Position numbers and translations under genes: made by a program
DNA from: Bradyrhizobium sp. LLZ17
GTDB lineage: Bacteria; Pseudomonadota; Alphaproteobacteria; Rhizobiales; Xanthobacteraceae
Direction of reading: 5' to 3'
DNA: 64,000 bases
NCBI RefSeq assembly: GCF_041200145.1
Contig: NZ_CP165734.1
Coordinates: forward strand, 434,001 to 498,000
Shown here: one piece after another, positions 1 to 8,498 of the stretch
Layout: each line of letters opens with the position of its first letter
How positions within the stretch are numbered: position 1 is the first letter of the stretch
The notes under the pieces: generated by a model
Databases searched by the model: none
What the model was told of the DNA's origin: nothing
What the model saw: the letters and a program-made list of their open reading frames with translations, nothing else

Positions 1-28
1 TTGCGTCTACCAATTCCGCCATGCCCGC
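1..28 (-). tRNA. tRNA-Leu, 5' part only (cut by window edge)
   Basis: Read on the minus strand, the first bases give GCGGGCATGGCGGAATTGG followed by TAGACGC. This is the acceptor 5' strand, the D-stem and the start of the D-loop of a bacterial leucine tRNA. The anticodon and 3' half lie outside the window, so the isoacceptor cannot be named. The position assumes the usual 7-bp acceptor stem beginning at 28. Confidence 0.8.
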
Positions 29-202
29 TTGATCCAACGAGATCAAACACTTAAGTCCTGCCCGGCGGTCTGGAATTGGCGCTTGTGGTGGCCCGGGCAG
101 GCGGTTCTTCCTTAAGCGAGCCGGCCGCACAAGGCAAAGCCTCAATCCGGACATCTGGCCCTGCTTTAGGCATTCTCAATCCACGGGGACTATTCATCCG
201 GC

Positions 203-628
203 ATGTCTGCTTCGCCTTCCTATCGCCTGCGCCTGTGTTGCACGGCTGCCGCGCTGCTCGCGGCCGGCTTCGCGTTGCCCGGCTGCGCCAGCGTGAGCGA
301 GACGATCGCTCCAGCCTTTGCCGATCCCGCCAGGTACGAATTGTACGACTGCAAACAGATCGAGGCCGAGCGCAAGGGGCTCGCCGCCCGCACCGCGGAG
401 TTGCAGAGGCTGATGGACAAGGCGGAGACCGGGACTGGCGGAGCTGTGGTGTCCGAACTTGCCTATCGCAACGACTACATCGCAGTGCGCGGCTCGGCGC
501 AGCTTGCCGAAGACGCTTGGCGCCGCAACAGGTGCCGGGAAACGCCGCCTGATGCGGTCCCAGCGGCCTCGGCGCCTCAGCGGCCGGACATCAAGCCCGC
601 CCCGCAATCCAGAGGCACGGCTCGCTGA
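203..628 (+). CDS. small outer-membrane-type lipoprotein, unknown function
   Basis: A 141-residue protein with a basic N-terminus, a hydrophobic stretch and the lipobox L-P-G-C around residues 25-28, so it should be lipidated at Cys and anchored in the envelope. The mature part is about 115 residues, rich in charged helix in the middle (around residues 45-75, possibly a short coiled coil), with two further cysteines and a Pro/Ala-rich tail. No enzymatic motif is visible. Start codon ATG at 203. It is convergent with the FAD monooxygenase that ends at 653. Resembles conserved hypothetical lipoproteins of Bradyrhizobium, but I cannot assign a role. Confidence 0.75.
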   Translation: MSASPSYRLRLCCTAAALLAAGFALPGCASVSETIAPAFADPARYELYDCKQIEAERKGLAARTAELQRLMDKAETGTGGAVVSELAYRNDYIAVRGSAQLAEDAWRRNRCRETPPDAVPAASAPQRPDIKPAPQSRGTAR

Positions 629-652
629 GCACGCTGCGCCGGCGCTCGTGCG

Positions 653-1855
653 TCACGGACGCCAGCCGTAAATCCAGTCCTGGCGGGCCAGCATGCGCTC
701 CGGCCCGAGTGCGCGGATCGCAAGATCGCGTGCGAGCGCAAGCGGGCCGCCGAGATGATAGATGCGGCCCTGCTGCCGTGCGGTCCGCTGCACCCGCCTG
801 ACGCGGGCCTGACGCGCCCGGCCGTATTGCTTCAGCGCCACCGCAATGCCGACTGCGCTCTCGGCGGCCTCGAGGCTCAACTGGCGGGCGAGCACGGCTG
901 CATCCTCGATCGCCATGCCGGCCCCCTGAGCCGCGAACGGCAGCATCCCGTGCACGGCGTCACCAAGCAGCGCGACCGGATCTTTATTCCAGGGGCAGCC
1001 CTCGGGCACGCCGAACAGCGCCCATTTGCGCCAGCTGTCGACGGCCGCGAGCATCATCCGCGCCGTCGGTGGCCAGCGCGGCGCGGCGAAGGCGTCCATC
1101 ACCTCGAACGGATCGCCCGGCGTGCTCCAGCCCGGTCTGTTCCAGGTGCCCGGCAGCACCGCCACGACGTTGATCTGGCGGCCGCCGGCGATCGGATAGG
1201 CGACCAGATGGGCGTTTTGGCCCATCCAGAGTTGCACGCGCCGCGCGGTGTAGTCCTTCGGCAACTGCGTGGCGTCGAGCGTGCCGCGCCAGGCGATCAG
1301 CCCGGAGAAGCGCGGCCGCACCTCCGGAAAGATCTGCTGGCGTACCGTCGACCAGATACCGTCGGCCCCGATCAGCGCGCTGGCCAGATCGCTGCGGCGG
1401 ATCGTGCCGCTGCGATGGACGACCGTCAGTCCCTTGGCGTGAGGCGCGACATCCTCGAACATCGCGCCGAGTTTCAACTCGACATCGGGATGGTCGGAGA
1501 CCGCGCCCGCGAGCGCAGCTTGCAGGTCGGCGCGATGCACCACCCAATAGGGCGCGCCGGCGCGGTTGGCGGCGGCTTCACCGAGCGGCATGCGCAGCAA
1601 TTCGCCGCCGGCACGCGCGCTCATGATCGAGACCGCCTCCGGGACGACCGCGCGCAGCTTGAGCCGCTCGGTCAGGCCGAGCTCGACCAGCACGCGGCTG
1701 GCATTGGGGGAGAGTTGCAGGCCGGCGCCGACTTCCTCGAGCCGCTCGGCCTTTTCCAGCACGACGATGCGAAAACCGCGGGCCGCCAGCGCAAGCGCGG
1801 CCGTCAGTCCTCCGATTCCGGCACCTGCAATGACGATTGTTCGGGAGAGCGCCAC
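653..1855 (-). CDS. FAD-dependent aromatic-ring monooxygenase (salicylate hydroxylase-like)
   Basis: A 400-residue single-component flavoprotein monooxygenase, the class that hydroxylates aromatic acids using NAD(P)H and O2. Visible motifs are the dinucleotide-binding GAGIGGLTAALALAARG at residues 11-27, the middle DG-type motif (IGADGIWS, near residue 160) and the second FAD motif GDAVHGMLPFAAQGAG near residues 290-305. Length is typical for salicylate/3-hydroxybenzoate hydroxylases. The substrate cannot be read from the sequence and no ring-cleavage genes are nearby. The zf-CHCC gene lies 19 bp upstream on the same strand, so the two may be cotranscribed. Cytoplasmic. Confidence 0.9.
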   Translation of the reverse strand: MALSRTIVIAGAGIGGLTAALALAARGFRIVVLEKAERLEEVGAGLQLSPNASRVLVELGLTERLKLRAVVPEAVSIMSARAGGELLRMPLGEAAANRAGAPYWVVHRADLQAALAGAVSDHPDVELKLGAMFEDVAPHAKGLTVVHRSGTIRRSDLASALIGADGIWSTVRQQIFPEVRPRFSGLIAWRGTLDATQLPKDYTARRVQLWMGQNAHLVAYPIAGGRQINVVAVLPGTWNRPGWSTPGDPFEVMDAFAAPRWPPTARMMLAAVDSWRKWALFGVPEGCPWNKDPVALLGDAVHGMLPFAAQGAGMAIEDAAVLARQLSLEAAESAVGIAVALKQYGRARQARVRRVQRTARQQGRIYHLGGPLALARDLAIRALGPERMLARQDWIYGWRP

Positions 1856-1874
1856 TCCTGACCGATAAGACCGG

Positions 1875-2120
1875 TCAGGCCACCTTGTCCTTCAGGACGC
1901 ATTCCGGCGGCCGGGCATCGCCAGCCTTCAGGTCGGCGGCGAAGCGGTAAAGCGTCGAGCAGTAGGGGCAGATGATCTCGTTGTCGTTGCCGAGGTCGAG
2001 GAAGACGTGCGGATGGTCGAACGGAGGGTTGGCGCCCACGCACATGAACTCTTGCGAGCCGATCTCGATGACGGCAACACCGGCATCGTTATGGAAGTGC
2101 GGGACGACATGATCGGACAT
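1875..2120 (-). CDS. zinc-finger (zf-CHCC) protein
   Basis: An 81-residue protein with the C-x8-H-x14-C-x2-C arrangement of the zf-CHCC family: CVGANPPFDH, then CPYC. The family is related to the mitochondrial complex I accessory subunit NDUFS6. Alphaproteobacterial members are short stand-alone zinc proteins presumed to be linked to respiratory complex I. ATG at 2120. It precedes the FAD monooxygenase by 19 bp, probably in one transcript. The NDUFS6 link is family knowledge; the zinc ligands are seen directly. Confidence 0.88.
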   Translation of the reverse strand: MSDHVVPHFHNDAGVAVIEIGSQEFMCVGANPPFDHPHVFLDLGNDNEIICPYCSTLYRFAADLKAGDARPPECVLKDKVA

Positions 2121-2425
2121 CGTAACTCATCCTGGAGTGGCAACGGCGGTAGACACAATCAACGACTGGCGCGGCATCTTTAAGGCGCCGCGGACCATAC
2201 TGGCGGGTGCAGATGATTGCTAGTCCAGCGGAACCGAAACGTCCGCAATGCCCCATGCTCATTTGCTCATGCAAATTCGACACAATCTTGCGGCCTGAGA
2301 GAAGCCCTTCTTTCGTCGGGGACGTTGTGTCGCAATTCTGGCATACTATGTCTCTGGACGCGTGTAATTGCGGCAAAAGACGAACCATCAGGCGCAACCG
2401 ATCTTAGGACCGTCCAGGCTTTGGC
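2121..2425. other. intergenic region between divergent genes
   Basis: This 305-bp stretch separates the zf-CHCC gene (minus) from the membrane protein starting at 2426 (plus), so promoters for both are expected here. I see no convincing conserved open frame, strong hairpin or operator. Confidence 0.4.
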
Positions 2426-3562
2426 ATGAAGTGGCTGCGAATCACCACAGCGTTGACCGGAATCGCGGCGTGCGGCCTCGTGCTCGCGCAGGTAGCGCCG
2501 CAGGCCCGTGAGGCCGGAGCGGTTCTCACCGTTCAGGACGATCCGGCCGCGCTCTCCGAACTCAAGCTCGACGCGGCGCTGCGGAAGAACGACCGGCTGA
2601 TCGAGGACAACATCGAGGCCGCGCTTGCCGCGGGAGATTCCGATCTCGCCGACAGTTTTGTCGCGCTCGCGCGCGACCGCAACCTCGCGCTTCCCGACGA
2701 CCTGCTGAGCCGCGTCGGCGATGCGGTGAAGGAGGAGGGCTCCAGCTCGCATTTTGCAAAGCGCTTCGCCATCGGTCTCGTCACCGGCAATGCAGACGAT
2801 GTTGCGAGCCTGTCCGGGACGGTGGCCGGCGATCTCTTCGTCATCGGCGATATCAGGGATGTCGTGCGCGAGGGTAAGCATCTCGCCATGGGCGAGGACA
2901 CCGACCGCCTGGTGCTGGGCCTCGCCACCGCGGGGCTTGCGGTCACCGCCGCAACCTATGTCTCCGTCGGCGGCGCGGCGCCGGTGCGCGCGGGGCTGAC
3001 GCTGGTGAAGGATGCGCGCAAGGTCGGGCGGCTCGGCGAGGGACTTGCCGCTTGGGCCGGCAGGTCCGCCCGCGAAGTGGTCGATACGCCAATGCTCCAG
3101 AACGCGGTTGCCTCGGGCTCTGTATTGCGCCCGGGCGAGACCGTGAGCGCGATCAAGGCCGCGTTCCGCGCCGAGAAGGCTGGTGCGCTGGTCCGGCTCG
3201 GCAAGGACGTCACGCGCGTCGCCGAGAAGACCGGCACGCGCGGTGCCATGGACACGCTGCGCATTGCCGAAGGCCCGAAGGACGTCGCCCGCGCGGCGCG
3301 GCTCGCGGAAGCGCAGGGCGGCAAGACACGCGCGATCATGAAGCTGTTCGGCCGCGGCGCCTTGCTGCTCATCGGCGGCGCGTTCGATCTGGCGCTCTGG
3401 CTGTTCGGCGCGGCGTTGACGCTGTTCGGCCTGTTGGCTTCCATCAAGGCAACGACGGAGCGCCTGACCCAGGCCTGGTGCGATCGCAAACGGGCGCGCC
3501 GGCTCCGCCGGGCGCAGCTCGCCGCTGAAGCCGCTCTGGCAAGCGCTGCCGTCGCGGCCTGA
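2426..3562 (+). CDS. conserved membrane protein of unknown function
   Basis: A 378-residue protein. The first 22 residues form a signal peptide or signal anchor. The middle, about residues 35-145, is acidic and helical, followed by two hydrophobic stretches (around 160-195) and a strong membrane segment near residues 310-340 rich in Leu/Gly/Phe. The C-terminus is very basic (RKRARRLRR), as expected for a cytoplasmic tail after a membrane helix. No catalytic motif is recognised. Similar conserved proteins occur in Bradyrhizobium, but no role is known to me. The stop codon lies inside a terminator-like hairpin. Confidence 0.7.
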   Translation: MKWLRITTALTGIAACGLVLAQVAPQAREAGAVLTVQDDPAALSELKLDAALRKNDRLIEDNIEAALAAGDSDLADSFVALARDRNLALPDDLLSRVGDAVKEEGSSSHFAKRFAIGLVTGNADDVASLSGTVAGDLFVIGDIRDVVREGKHLAMGEDTDRLVLGLATAGLAVTAATYVSVGGAAPVRAGLTLVKDARKVGRLGEGLAAWAGRSAREVVDTPMLQNAVASGSVLRPGETVSAIKAAFRAEKAGALVRLGKDVTRVAEKTGTRGAMDTLRIAEGPKDVARAARLAEAQGGKTRAIMKLFGRGALLLIGGAFDLALWLFGAALTLFGLLASIKATTERLTQAWCDRKRARRLRRAQLAAEAALASAAVAA

Positions 3563-3579
3563 AGCGCGAAGCGCTTCAG
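3559..3579 (+). terminator. hairpin overlapping the stop codon
   Basis: CTGAAGCGC, loop GAA, GCGCTTCAG: a 9-bp perfect stem containing the stop codon of the preceding gene, followed by a T-rich stretch (CTATTCTTTT). Consistent with an intrinsic terminator for the membrane-protein gene. Confidence 0.55.
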
Positions 3580-3590
3580 CCTATTCTTTT

Positions 3591-3639
3591 GAGCATGATC
3601 TTGCCGGAAAACCGCTGCACAGTTTTCCGGATCATGCTC
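3591..3639. repeat. 49-bp palindromic intergenic repeat (RIME-like)
   Basis: GAGCATGATC at the left is exactly repeated inverted at the right (GATCATGCTC), and an inner arm CCGGAAAAC pairs with GTTTTCCGG around a short loop. This is the layout of the abundant palindromic intergenic elements of rhizobial genomes. It sits between a terminator hairpin and the hydrolase gene at 3705. Confidence 0.75.
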
Positions 3640-3704
3640 CAAGATCCACTTTCAAGATCAACCTTCAACATCAACCTTCCCCTCAACGACTTGCGGAACT
3701 GCTG

Positions 3705-4460
3705 ATGCCGAGCTTTCACAACGGCGCCGTTGAAATTGCCTATCTCGACGAAGGCGAGGGCGATCCGATCCTCCTGGTGCACGGCTTTGCCTCGAGCAAG
3801 AACGTGAACTGGGTCTATCCGACCTGGGTCTCGGAGCTGCGCAAGAATGGCCGCCGCGTGATCGCGCTGGACAATCGCGGCCATGGTGAAAGCGCGAAGC
3901 TTTACGAGCCCGCGCAATATTCGATCCCGACCATGGCCGGCGACGTGCTCGCGCTGATGGACCATCTCGCCATCCCGCAGGCCGACATCATGGGCTATTC
4001 CATGGGCGGGCGGATGACGGCGTGGCTCGGGCTCAACGAGCCGCAGCGTCTGCGCTCGGCGATCCTCGGCGGCATCGGCATTGGCGGCCTGATCGAGGGC
4101 AGCGGGCCCGGCGAGAATGTGGCGAAGGCGCTGGAAGCACCCTCGCTCAATGACGTCACTGATCCCGTCGGCCGGACGTTTCGCGCGTTCGCCGATCAGA
4201 CCCGCTCCGACCGGGAGGCGCTCGCCGCGTGCCTGCGCGGCACGCGTGAGCTGATGACGCGGGACGAGGCCGCGCGCATTGAGGTGCCCGTGCTGATCGC
4301 GGTCGGCACCGCCGACGACGTTGCGGGATCCGCGAGCGCGCTCGGGGCCATCATCCCCGGCTCGGAAGTGCTCGACATCCCCAACCGCGACCACATGCGC
4401 GCGGTCGGCGACAAGGTCTACAAGACCGGCGTGCTGGATTTCCTGTCACGCCGCGGCTGA
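3705..4460 (+). CDS. alpha/beta hydrolase
   Basis: A 251-residue cytoplasmic alpha/beta-hydrolase-fold protein. The oxyanion segment HGFASSKN follows the first core strand, DNRGHGES is present, the nucleophile elbow is GYSMGG (Ser near residue 97), the acidic residue lies in GTADD (around 205), and the catalytic His is in NRDH (around 230). Length is normal for the epoxide hydrolase/esterase branch. The substrate cannot be predicted. It stands alone downstream of a palindromic repeat. Confidence 0.88.
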   Translation: MPSFHNGAVEIAYLDEGEGDPILLVHGFASSKNVNWVYPTWVSELRKNGRRVIALDNRGHGESAKLYEPAQYSIPTMAGDVLALMDHLAIPQADIMGYSMGGRMTAWLGLNEPQRLRSAILGGIGIGGLIEGSGPGENVAKALEAPSLNDVTDPVGRTFRAFADQTRSDREALAACLRGTRELMTRDEAARIEVPVLIAVGTADDVAGSASALGAIIPGSEVLDIPNRDHMRAVGDKVYKTGVLDFLSRRG

Positions 4461-4533
4461 CCGTAAGCGGCCACTGGTTCCGGCGCCTCTCTCCAGATAG
4501 TACCCCACCGTGACGTCCGTTTACTGAGGTATG

Positions 4534-4591
4534 GCGGACAAGATTTGCTCAGGTTGAGTTCTTCGCATTTTGACCCGAAGCGGGCATTTCC
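4534..4591. repeat. dispersed intergenic repeat, copy A
   Basis: This ~58-bp stretch begins GCGGACAAGATTTGCTCAGG. It is clearly related to a stretch at 55293-55347 (begins GCGGACCAGATTTTCTCACG), with matching GTTGAGTT, ACCCG and CGG blocks in the same order. It appears to be a degenerate member of a dispersed family. Confidence 0.6.
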
Positions 4592-4654
4592 GCATGGCTC
4601 GAAGCTTTCGAGCCATGCTGTCGATGTTTGGGACATTGCTGCCGGGAGGGTCGA

Positions 4655-5227
4655 TTAACGGTGGCCCGATTGCCTGGCTTCGGCGACTAGCTTTTCGCCG
4701 GGCAACTTGCCGCCAGCCAGCAGGCTGGTGCAAATCCACCGAGACTCTCTGGGCGTCGCGCCAAGGAAACCCTTGGTCTCTACGCAGTGCGCGTAGCTGT
4801 TGTAGTTGAGTGTGTCTCGGCAGGTCGGCGAGAACGCGCTACCATCAACCCCTCCCTGGCCGGAAAGGCTACATCCAACCCATGGGGCGTTGCCGACCCT
4901 GTAACTTGTTTCGCAACCACCGTTGCAACTGCTCGCCGATCTCTCGAGCTTGGCAAGCCTGCCCAAGGCCGTATTCGGCCCGAACACCGGATTTTGAGCG
5001 GCTGACAGGCCGGTCGCACGATGGCCGGTTGCCCGATGGGATGTCGCGGTCGTTGGCCCCTGCCTCGGCACAACCGTTGGTCTTGCCTTCGGCGCTTCGA
5101 CTGAGACGGCGGGAAGCGAGGAGTTTGGTGTGGGCTGCGACATTGCCGTACCGCTTGTGCTGCACAACAAGATAGCTGACAAGGTAACGACCATTGACGG
5201 CACGGCGAAGCCTAGTGACGATCTCAT
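4655..5227 (-). CDS. small exported protein of unknown function
   Basis: About 190 residues. I choose the internal ATG near 5227 because GGGAGG stands a few bases upstream and it exposes a clean signal peptide (MRSSLGFAVPSMVVTLS, then a cleavable Ala/Ser region). An upstream TTG in frame near 5266 would add 13 residues. The mature protein has a Pro/Thr/Ala-rich linker followed by a compact C-terminal part with six cysteines (CNGGCET, GCSLSG, TCRDT, HCVET, ICTS), suggesting disulfide bonds in the periplasm. I do not recognise the family. Confidence 0.6.
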   Translation of the reverse strand: MRSSLGFAVPSMVVTLSAILLCSTSGTAMSQPTPNSSLPAVSVEAPKARPTVVPRQGPTTATSHRATGHRATGLSAAQNPVFGPNTALGRLAKLERSASSCNGGCETSYRVGNAPWVGCSLSGQGGVDGSAFSPTCRDTLNYNSYAHCVETKGFLGATPRESRWICTSLLAGGKLPGEKLVAEARQSGHR

Positions 5228-5394
5228 GAGGTACCTCCCAAATGCGGGACGGAACGGCCGCCCCAACAGCTAACGGTTGTATCACAACGTTGCGATACGG
5301 CCAATTTGGAGGCGAAAGCCCATTTGAGGATGAGGCGCCATCGACATGATCGCTCACCGAGCGCGGGCCGCTCGCGCCGTTGCGATGTGGTCTA

Positions 5395-5492
5395 TTGGCC
5401 CGAAGGCGAAGATCGCCACTGCGTCCGGCACGTCGGCAGTCGAAACCAGACCGGACATCGGGAAGACGCGAGGAAATCGACGCGGATGACCC
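5395..5492. repeat. 98-bp direct repeat, left copy (flanks esterase gene)
   Basis: Begins TTGGCCCGAAGGCGAAGATC. By eye it matches 6548-6645 over its whole length with about 10 mismatches and no gaps, in the same orientation. The secreted esterase gene lies between the two copies. A shorter, more diverged relative begins near 60104 (TTGGCCCGAATGCGAAG). Confidence 0.8.
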
Positions 5493-5614
5493 ATTGCTGA
5501 CGCGGAACTGGAGCGCTTCAATGTTGAACCCAGCGGGCTATTGAGCTCAATTAGAATACGATCGTACAAGATCGCGGAAGATCGGCTTTCGTCGCTGGAC
5601 TGGGGGGATTATTC

Positions 5615-6526
5615 ATGGATGTCCGATTGGGCCTGTTTGTAGCGACAATCTTGGTCTCGGTTTTTTCCGTGAGTCTGGCCTTTGGCGGGGAAACCTCGCC
5701 CGATTCCGCCGGATATCAGTATTCCCAGCCCATAGAACCAACTTTTTCCGATCTTCCCTATGCGACCCAGTCGCCGTCACAGAAGCTCGATCTCTATCTG
5801 CCTGTGGTGAAAAACGGGCCGGCACCATTAGTGATTTGGATTCACGGCGGCGGTTTCCGTGTCGGTGACAAGCACTCCATGCCCAGACACAATTTCGGCC
5901 CTGCACCCAAACCAAAAGGGCCAGACGGGCCTTATCAAATCCAGGTCCCAGATGTGGCCGCGCTGACCCGCGAAGGTTATGCGGTCGTCAGTCTCAATTA
6001 CCGCCTCCTTCGCCGTCCTGGTGACCGTTTTGTCGATTTTGCCCGTCCCGCAGTTCAAGACGGCAAGGCCGCCGTGCGCTTTCTTCGCGCCAATGCGGCA
6101 CTGTACGGTCTTGATCCTGGAAAGTTCGCAGTCTGGGGCAATTCGGCCGGAGGCTTCATCGCCGCGATGCTGGCGGCGACCGGAGACGATCCGACGATTT
6201 TCGACGATCCGGCTCTCGGTAGCCCCGACGTCTCCGGCGCGGTCCAAGCCGCCGTCATCTGGTATGGCGCGATTGAGGTCGACGACTTGAGTATTGCTCG
6301 CTACATTTCTGCAGCAAAAACCATCCCGCCAATCTTGATCGGCAATGGCGATGCCGACACCAGCGTTCCCGTAGTCGAAGCGATCCGGCTCAACGACGAA
6401 CTGCTGAAGAAGGGGGCGAAATCCACCCTCACGATTTTGTCGGGTGCCGGTCATGAGGATCCGGCCTTCATGGCCACGCAGATGCTTCCCACGTTCAAGT
6501 TTCTCGATGCGGCTTTCGGCCGATGA
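5615..6526 (+). CDS. secreted esterase/lipase, alpha/beta-hydrolase fold
   Basis: A 303-residue enzyme with an N-terminal signal peptide (residues 1-23). The oxyanion-hole motif HGGG is at residues 77-80, the nucleophile motif GNSAGG has Ser177, a late Asp is in NGDADTSVP and the catalytic His is in GAGHEDP. This is the hormone-sensitive-lipase/BD-FAE-like carboxylesterase architecture, acting outside the cytoplasm on acyl esters of unknown identity. It is a single gene. A 98-bp direct repeat lies on each side, so the gene may have moved or been duplicated as a unit. Confidence 0.88.
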   Translation: MDVRLGLFVATILVSVFSVSLAFGGETSPDSAGYQYSQPIEPTFSDLPYATQSPSQKLDLYLPVVKNGPAPLVIWIHGGGFRVGDKHSMPRHNFGPAPKPKGPDGPYQIQVPDVAALTREGYAVVSLNYRLLRRPGDRFVDFARPAVQDGKAAVRFLRANAALYGLDPGKFAVWGNSAGGFIAAMLAATGDDPTIFDDPALGSPDVSGAVQAAVIWYGAIEVDDLSIARYISAAKTIPPILIGNGDADTSVPVVEAIRLNDELLKKGAKSTLTILSGAGHEDPAFMATQMLPTFKFLDAAFGR

Positions 6527-6547
6527 CAAAGCAGTGAACGTCGCTTC

Positions 6548-6645
6548 TTGGCCCGAAGGCGAAGATCGCCATCGCGTCCGGCACGTCAGCAGTCGAGGCC
6601 AGACCGGACATCGGGAAGACCCGAACAAATCGACGCGAACGACCC
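6548..6645. repeat. 98-bp direct repeat, right copy
   Basis: Same orientation and length as 5395-5492, about 90 % identical by eye. It begins 22 bp after the esterase stop codon and ends just before the DUF4279 gene. Confidence 0.8.
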
Positions 6646-6652
6646 TAAGCAG

Positions 6653-7123
6653 TCATCGAGGAGGAGCCGTCCGCGACTGTGGAAGACCCGCGTAGCACTC
6701 GATGCCGAGTGATAGATCGAGCTCCACAAGTCGAGCAAGCATTACGCTGGACAATTCATCGGCGAGAAAGCCGTCCATGAATTGAATAATGATGCTTGCA
6801 GTTCCGCCGTTGGCTTTGATCTCCGAAAAGAACGCCTTGTGAGGCCCAAGTGCGTCGATCAGACGTGACAATTCAGACGCAAAGCCTGGATCTTCGACGA
6901 CGTGTTCCGTGCTGCGCCGCCATCGCGTGTTAGCATACGTTCCGGATAGAGGCGTGCCTTTCGGGGTTGTTCGGGGAGCGCCGACACAATGAGTGACGTC
7001 GGGCTCCATTCCTAGGATTTTGGTGATTTCGTCCGGCAGCAAGGTTGGATGCACGATGAACAGGTCGAGAAAGAACCTGTACTCACCCGCGCTGCTGGAT
7101 TGTTCGGCCATCGGGCGCTCCAT
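6653..7123 (-). CDS. DUF4279 domain protein
   Basis: A 156-residue soluble protein fitting the DUF4279 pattern: an aromatic opening strand (FFLDLFIVHP), a short segment LLPDEITKILGMEPD, a conserved Gly before the basic stretch, then a Trp (TRWRR) followed by two helices. DUF4279 proteins have no assigned biochemical function and often occur in accessory or immunity-type contexts. An alternative start four codons in (MAEQ) is possible. The neighbours are unrelated. Confidence 0.75.
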   Translation of the reverse strand: MERPMAEQSSSAGEYRFFLDLFIVHPTLLPDEITKILGMEPDVTHCVGAPRTTPKGTPLSGTYANTRWRRSTEHVVEDPGFASELSRLIDALGPHKAFFSEIKANGGTASIIIQFMDGFLADELSSVMLARLVELDLSLGIECYAGLPQSRTAPPR

Positions 7124-7312
7124 AGACTGAGCGGTTGCTTAGTCGAGCGCAGCCACGAATGTCAATTTCCGGTTGTGGCCCATCGCTTCGGTTGGCGGTG
7201 CAGCTTTATGTGGGCTCGCAGGGGGAGACCGGAAGTTTGCATCCGTACGCCAAACCGACGCGAATGACCCAGATCGGACACCTCCGTGTCTAATTCCGTC
7301 AGCGACCCGCGT

Positions 7313-7468
7313 TCACTGACCTAGCTTTTTGATGCAAATCGGTTGGCCATTTGGGACAGGGGTGCAATCCCAATCCGGACCGAAGCCGTTATTCGTCTTA
7401 GAAGTTGGAAACCAATAGAAGCCGAAAGCGATAAGGCACAGCAGAACGACGATGAATAGAATACCCAT
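7313..7468 (-). CDS. small single-span membrane protein
   Basis: About 51 residues from the ATG at 7468. A transmembrane helix occupies residues 2-18 (GILFIVVLLCLIAFGFYWF), followed by a short polar tail with two cysteines that is probably periplasmic. An in-frame start 13 codons upstream would place an Arg-rich leader before the helix and is less likely. Function unknown. Confidence 0.5.
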   Translation of the reverse strand: MGILFIVVLLCLIAFGFYWFPTSKTNNGFGPDWDCTPVPNGQPICIKKLGQ

Positions 7469-7798
7469 CACATCACCGCGCCTTGGATACGCCAGTGGCC
7501 ATCTCATGACAGTGTCTCATCCTCCGTCGCGCTGTTTGCATGCAATCCGCCGCGCCACGATGACAACCTTTAGGCGAAGCGCTCTTTCGCGTCGCTTAAA
7601 CGCTTAATTCAAATCGTGCTGAATACCGGCTTCCAGGGGATAGGTCAAAAGTTTGCAACCGACCGTCAAACCGGTGCTTTTGACCCACAACGAACCAAAG
7701 ACCTCATTTTGAGGCGATGCTGTCAGAGGCAGTTAGTCATTGTCAGGTACGAATTTGGAAAGCGGTCGTCGCTTTATCAAGCAATTCGATGGCACTGA

Positions 7799-8149
7799 GA
7801 TATCAAACCCGAGACTGCAAAGCTCCCCAAGAGCCAAGGCTGTCCGCTTCGTCCATCAACGCTAGAGGAGGCCTTAAAACGCGCCGGTATTTCAATTGAC
7901 GTCTATCTCAATCGACAGCCGGGCTCGCTGTTTGACGCGCATTTTTGGCCGCCCGGGCCCGATGTACCGTATGAACGCCTTTACATTCGTGTCGGCTCGA
8001 TCCCGGTAGAACAGGTGGGGGCCGTGCGTTGCGAATTTGAGGCTAAGACAATTCCTGTGCTGGTGAAGTGGATTGCAGGCATTCTAGCGCAGGACCTAAA
8101 ATCACCTGCTCGGCGTGAACAGCAGGTGCTCGACCTCCGGGTGGGCTAA
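7799..8149 (+). pseudogene. start-less reading frame, probable gene relic
   Basis: From the TGA at 7796 to the TAA at 8147 runs an uninterrupted 116-codon frame with coding-like composition but no plausible start codon. The translation includes LEEALKRAGISIDVYLNRQP, FDAHFWPPGPDVPYERLYIR and ends KSPARREQQVLDLRVG. A second frame upstream (GRRFIKQFDGTEI, ending near 7798) could be its N-terminal part, joined by a one-base frame change. I do not recognise the family. It could be a decayed gene or one damaged by a missing base. Confidence 0.4.
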
Positions 8150-8498
8150 TGTCCGCTTCTGTGACTAAGCGCTCATGACCAAGAGCCCCTCGGATCTCCG
8201 TTTCGGAACGCAAACCGGTCGTTGCCCGTTCGAACCTGAAACGATGGACTTGATGGGTACAATCCCTAGCCGAATGGTTGAACGAGCAAATCAAGGCGCT
8301 CACACCTCTTTCATCGCTCTACGTTGGGACATTCAGACCACTTCCCGGGCAAGAGGAGCTGCCTGATGGAATTTTGCACGAAGTCGAAGTCGCGTGGCAA
8401 CCGACGCCCAAAGGGCGTGAGTCAAGTGGGCGGGGAACGCGTCGGCGTGAGATAATGCTTAAACAAAAAGCCAAGCGCGATGACGCTGCATCCTAATC
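8150..8498. other. intergenic stretch without a supported gene
   Basis: Between the relic at 7799-8149 and the membrane-protein gene. A 72-codon open frame from 8278 is present, but it has no family resemblance and no good ribosome binding site. Nothing else is evident. Confidence 0.3.
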
